Source: Candidatus Zymogenus sp.
Lineage (GTDB): Bacteria > Desulfobacterota > Zymogenia > Zymogenales > Zymogenaceae
DNA length: 6,190 nt
Direction: 5' to 3'
Assembly (NCBI GenBank): GCA_030613285.1
Contig: JAUWME010000153.1
Location: 1 to 6,190, forward strand
Within the stretch, counting starts at the first letter, position 1; each line of letters starts with the position of its first letter. Below, one piece after another: positions 4,686 to 6,190 of this stretch. Under the pieces are notes generated by a model. It was given only the letters and a program-made list of their open reading frames with translations. It was not told the DNA's origin and made no database searches. The position numbers were made by a program, and so were the translations under genes.

Positions 4686-5624
4686 ATGAAAACAGCAAAA
4701 ACCAGTATAAAATTGACCATGCGGGCAAGCTTCTTCAGGTTTCCCCTCATTAGATTGACTTTATTGTGCATAACTTTTTCCATTCTATTGTTGTCCTTCA
4801 TCGGATGCAGACCCCCCGTAATCGTAAAGCCGACAATAGAACCAAAGCCAAGGGTCGGTCTCGTTCTCTCCGGCGGGGCGTCCCGGGGATTTGCCCACGT
4901 GGGAGTCATCAAGGTACTTGAAGAGGAAGGAATACCCATCGACATCATCGTTGGAACAAGCTCCGGAAGCCTGACAGGCGCTCTCTACGCATATTATGCC
5001 AATGCAGATGTGCTGGAGAGGCAGGCCAGAAAAATCAGTGCCGAGGATATTTTTGATTTCAGCATAATGAACATCAGCCGTGGTGTTGTAAAGGGAGAAA
5101 GGATTTTAAGATTTATTGAAAGCAATATCAGGATCAAAAACATCGAGAACCTAAAAATCCCCTTTGCGGCGGTAGCCACAGATTTAAACACCGGACGAAG
5201 GGTCGTTTTCAAAAGAGGATCAATCGCAACGGCGGTCAGGGCATCCAGTTCAATCCCCGGAATATTTGTCCCCGTTATGGTTGGAGGTAGACTTTTGGTG
5301 GATGGCGGTGTGGTCGATAACCTCCCCATCGACGTTGCAAGATCTATGGGGGCAGACGTCATCATCGCCGTTGATGTCTCTCAACCACCCACAAACTACA
5401 ACATCAATAACTTTGTGGACATCATCCTTCAGACCTTTACTATCATGGGGGCTGAAATGAACAAGTACAAGCTAAAAGAATCTGACGTGGTCATTCGCCC
5501 CGACGTGAGTGGTGTGGGGATGATCGATTTTTCGCGGAAGGACTACCTCTTTCTTCAGGGGGAGCGGGCCGCCAGAAGGGCGCTCCCCGACATCAGGCGG
5601 GCCATCATTGAAGCGTCAAAATAA
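4686..5624 (+). CDS. Patatin-like phospholipase lipoprotein (RssA/NTE-type)
   Basis: The 312-residue protein is a patatin-fold serine hydrolase, expected to cleave acyl esters of phospholipids or lysophospholipids. It has the oxyanion-hole glycine motif G-G-A-S-R-G (63-68), the nucleophile elbow G-T-S-S-G with Ser92, and the dyad aspartate in D-G-G at Asp206; all catalytic residues are present. The length and the A-V-A-T-D-L-x-T-G and V-D-G-G-V-V-D-N-L-P-I-D-V-A stretches fit the bacterial RssA-like group. Residues 1-40 are a basic then hydrophobic signal peptide ending in lipobox F-I-G-C, so Cys41 is the likely lipid anchor, placing the enzyme at the membrane on the periplasmic side. A short Pro-rich linker precedes the domain. 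It is transcribed alone, divergent from the radical SAM gene and convergent with the thiamine pyrophosphokinase gene. The physiological substrate cannot be read from the sequence. Confidence 0.92.
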   Translation: MKTAKTSIKLTMRASFFRFPLIRLTLLCITFSILLLSFIGCRPPVIVKPTIEPKPRVGLVLSGGASRGFAHVGVIKVLEEEGIPIDIIVGTSSGSLTGALYAYYANADVLERQARKISAEDIFDFSIMNISRGVVKGERILRFIESNIRIKNIENLKIPFAAVATDLNTGRRVVFKRGSIATAVRASSSIPGIFVPVMVGGRLLVDGGVVDNLPIDVARSMGADVIIAVDVSQPPTNYNINNFVDIILQTFTIMGAEMNKYKLKESDVVIRPDVSGVGMIDFSRKDYLFLQGERAARRALPDIRRAIIEASK

Positions 5625-5647
5625 TTTTCTCATTGGGAACTGTTTTT

Positions 5648-5669
5648 GGGCAACCACGGGGGTTGTCCC
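5648..5669. repeat. Hairpin repeat in the convergent intergenic gap
   Basis: GGGCAACC (5648-5655) pairs with GGTTGTCCC (5661-5669) with one bulged base, around ACGGG. With the following TAC, the - strand reads GTAGGGACAACC..., a type of GTAGGG-hairpin found as a dispersed intergenic repeat in many bacterial genomes. It fills the 59-base gap between two convergent stop codons. No T-run follows on either strand, so it is a poor intrinsic terminator by the usual rule. Confidence 0.55.
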
Positions 5670-5672
5670 TAC

Positions 5673-5695
5673 AAGAACACTCGCTACGGGTTCTT
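5673..5695. repeat. Inverted repeat across the thiamine pyrophosphokinase stop codon
   Basis: AAGAAC (5673-5678) and GTTCTT (5690-5695) are perfect 6-base inverted arms around 11 bases that contain the stop codon of the - strand gene (5686-5684). The short stem gives only weak support for function. Confidence 0.3.
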
Positions 5696-6190
5696 CACCC
5701 TGACAAGGAGAAGCAACCCCTTCTTAAACATCACCCACGGGTTGGAGCCGGAGATAACATTGCTGACACCGAGGGGGGAAAGGAGCGAAAGCCCGTTATC
5801 GGTCAATGGATACTTGAGATCGTTGGTCGTTATGCCTTCGGCATCCCCCAAAAGCGACATCAACGAAACCGTGTCCCCTACCCCGCCTTCGATCCGGTTT
5901 TTAATTCCCACATCGAGGAGCGTGACCTCCTGATCCTCGTCCACAATCTTTGCCCGAACACCCAGCTCTTTGGCCTTGATGAGAAGTGAAAGGTTGGCAA
6001 GGGCGTGATCCACCCTTCCGCCCAAAGCGCCCAGAATCACAATCTCGTTAGCCCCCCGTTTGTGGGCAATGTCAAGGGCAAGCTCTGTATCGGTAAAATC
6101 CTTGTCGGGTGGTTCCCGAATAATCGTAACCCTTCCCGCACTCCCCTCATCACTTTTCAGGCTTTCGAGGTCGGCTTCATCGATGGAATC
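5684..6190 (-). CDS. thiN: Thiamine pyrophosphokinase (5' end beyond window)
   Basis: The frame is open from the window edge (6190) to a TAG at 5686-5684, giving 168 residues that lack the N-terminus. A GTG at 6040 lies within a conserved motif and is not the start. The enzyme transfers pyrophosphate from ATP to thiamine, making thiamine diphosphate in the cytoplasm. Diagnostic motifs are D-S-I-D at the visible beginning (end of the family's G-D-x-D-S), K-D-F-T-D-T-E-L-A-L (30-39), I-L-G-A-L-G-G-R-V-D-H (52-62), G-D-T-V-S-L-M-S-L, and L-K-Y-P-L-T-D-N with G-V-S-N near the C-terminus. The family is usually about 210-220 residues, so roughly 45 are missing. The symbol follows the B. subtilis name for this function. 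No thiamine gene neighbours or TPP riboswitch are visible; the upstream region is outside the window. Confidence 0.93.
   Translation of the reverse strand, partial: DSIDEADLESLKSDEGSAGRVTIIREPPDKDFTDTELALDIAHKRGANEIVILGALGGRVDHALANLSLLIKAKELGVRAKIVDEDQEVTLLDVGIKNRIEGGVGDTVSLMSLLGDAEGITTNDLKYPLTDNGLSLLSPLGVSNVISGSNPWVMFKKGLLLLVRVKNP

Noticed and set aside
4686..5624. Patatin-like gene as part of a phage-defence (CBASS-type) system
   Set aside because: Patatin effectors in such systems accompany a nucleotide cyclase gene; none is here, and this protein has a lipoprotein signal peptide and RssA-like features typical of housekeeping lipid hydrolases.
5633..5989. 118-codon + strand frame opposite the thiamine pyrophosphokinase gene
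   Set aside because: It is fully antisense to a gene with diagnostic motifs, and it starts in the hairpin repeat without a ribosome binding site.

Overview
The window looks like ordinary chromosomal DNA from a Gram-negative-type bacterium of moderate G+C. Three of the eight reading frames begin with lipoprotein signal peptides. The gene set (TPR protein, DUF554 membrane protein, PflA-like radical SAM protein, patatin-like lipoprotein, thiamine pyrophosphokinase) and the small palindromic intergenic repeats would fit an uncultured Desulfobacterota/deltaproteobacterial-type genome. That taxonomic guess is inference from gene style and repeats; no marker gene here settles it. No tRNA, rRNA, CRISPR array, transposase or integrase was seen.

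Layout. 1-438 (+) is the C-terminal end of a TPR protein. 439-663 is a spacer with a bidirectional intrinsic terminator, followed by a stretch almost without G on the + strand (one G in 528-658). 664-2272 (-) holds two adjacent paralogous lipoprotein genes; each protein carries two copies of an ~85-residue all-beta-looking repeat. 2273-2498 is AT-rich and holds a promoter candidate for the lipoprotein pair and, on the other strand, a possible promoter and strong ribosome binding site for a 30-codon ORF. 2499-3296 (-) is a DUF554/YqgA-type membrane protein with an unusual Asn/Gly-rich insertion. 3297-3650 has no gene and is packed with palindromic repeats. 3651-4568 (-) is a PflA-related radical SAM protein (COG1313 type). 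4569-4685 is a divergent promoter region. 4686-5624 (+) is a patatin-like lipoprotein. 5625-5683 is a short convergent gap filled by another hairpin repeat. 5684-6190 (-) is most of a thiamine pyrophosphokinase gene, cut by the window edge.

The two lipoproteins are probably co-transcribed (2272 down to 664) and are the only genes here that clearly belong together. The others look like single transcription units with unrelated roles. The points most worth a second look are the duplicated-repeat lipoprotein pair, the G-less spacer behind it (rut-like on one strand, a G-quadruplex motif on the other), the shared F-x-G-C lipobox in all three lipoproteins, the DUF554 insertion, the inverted pair of palindromic repeats, and the small antisense-overlapping ORF. 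I found no strong evidence for a wholly new multi-gene system.
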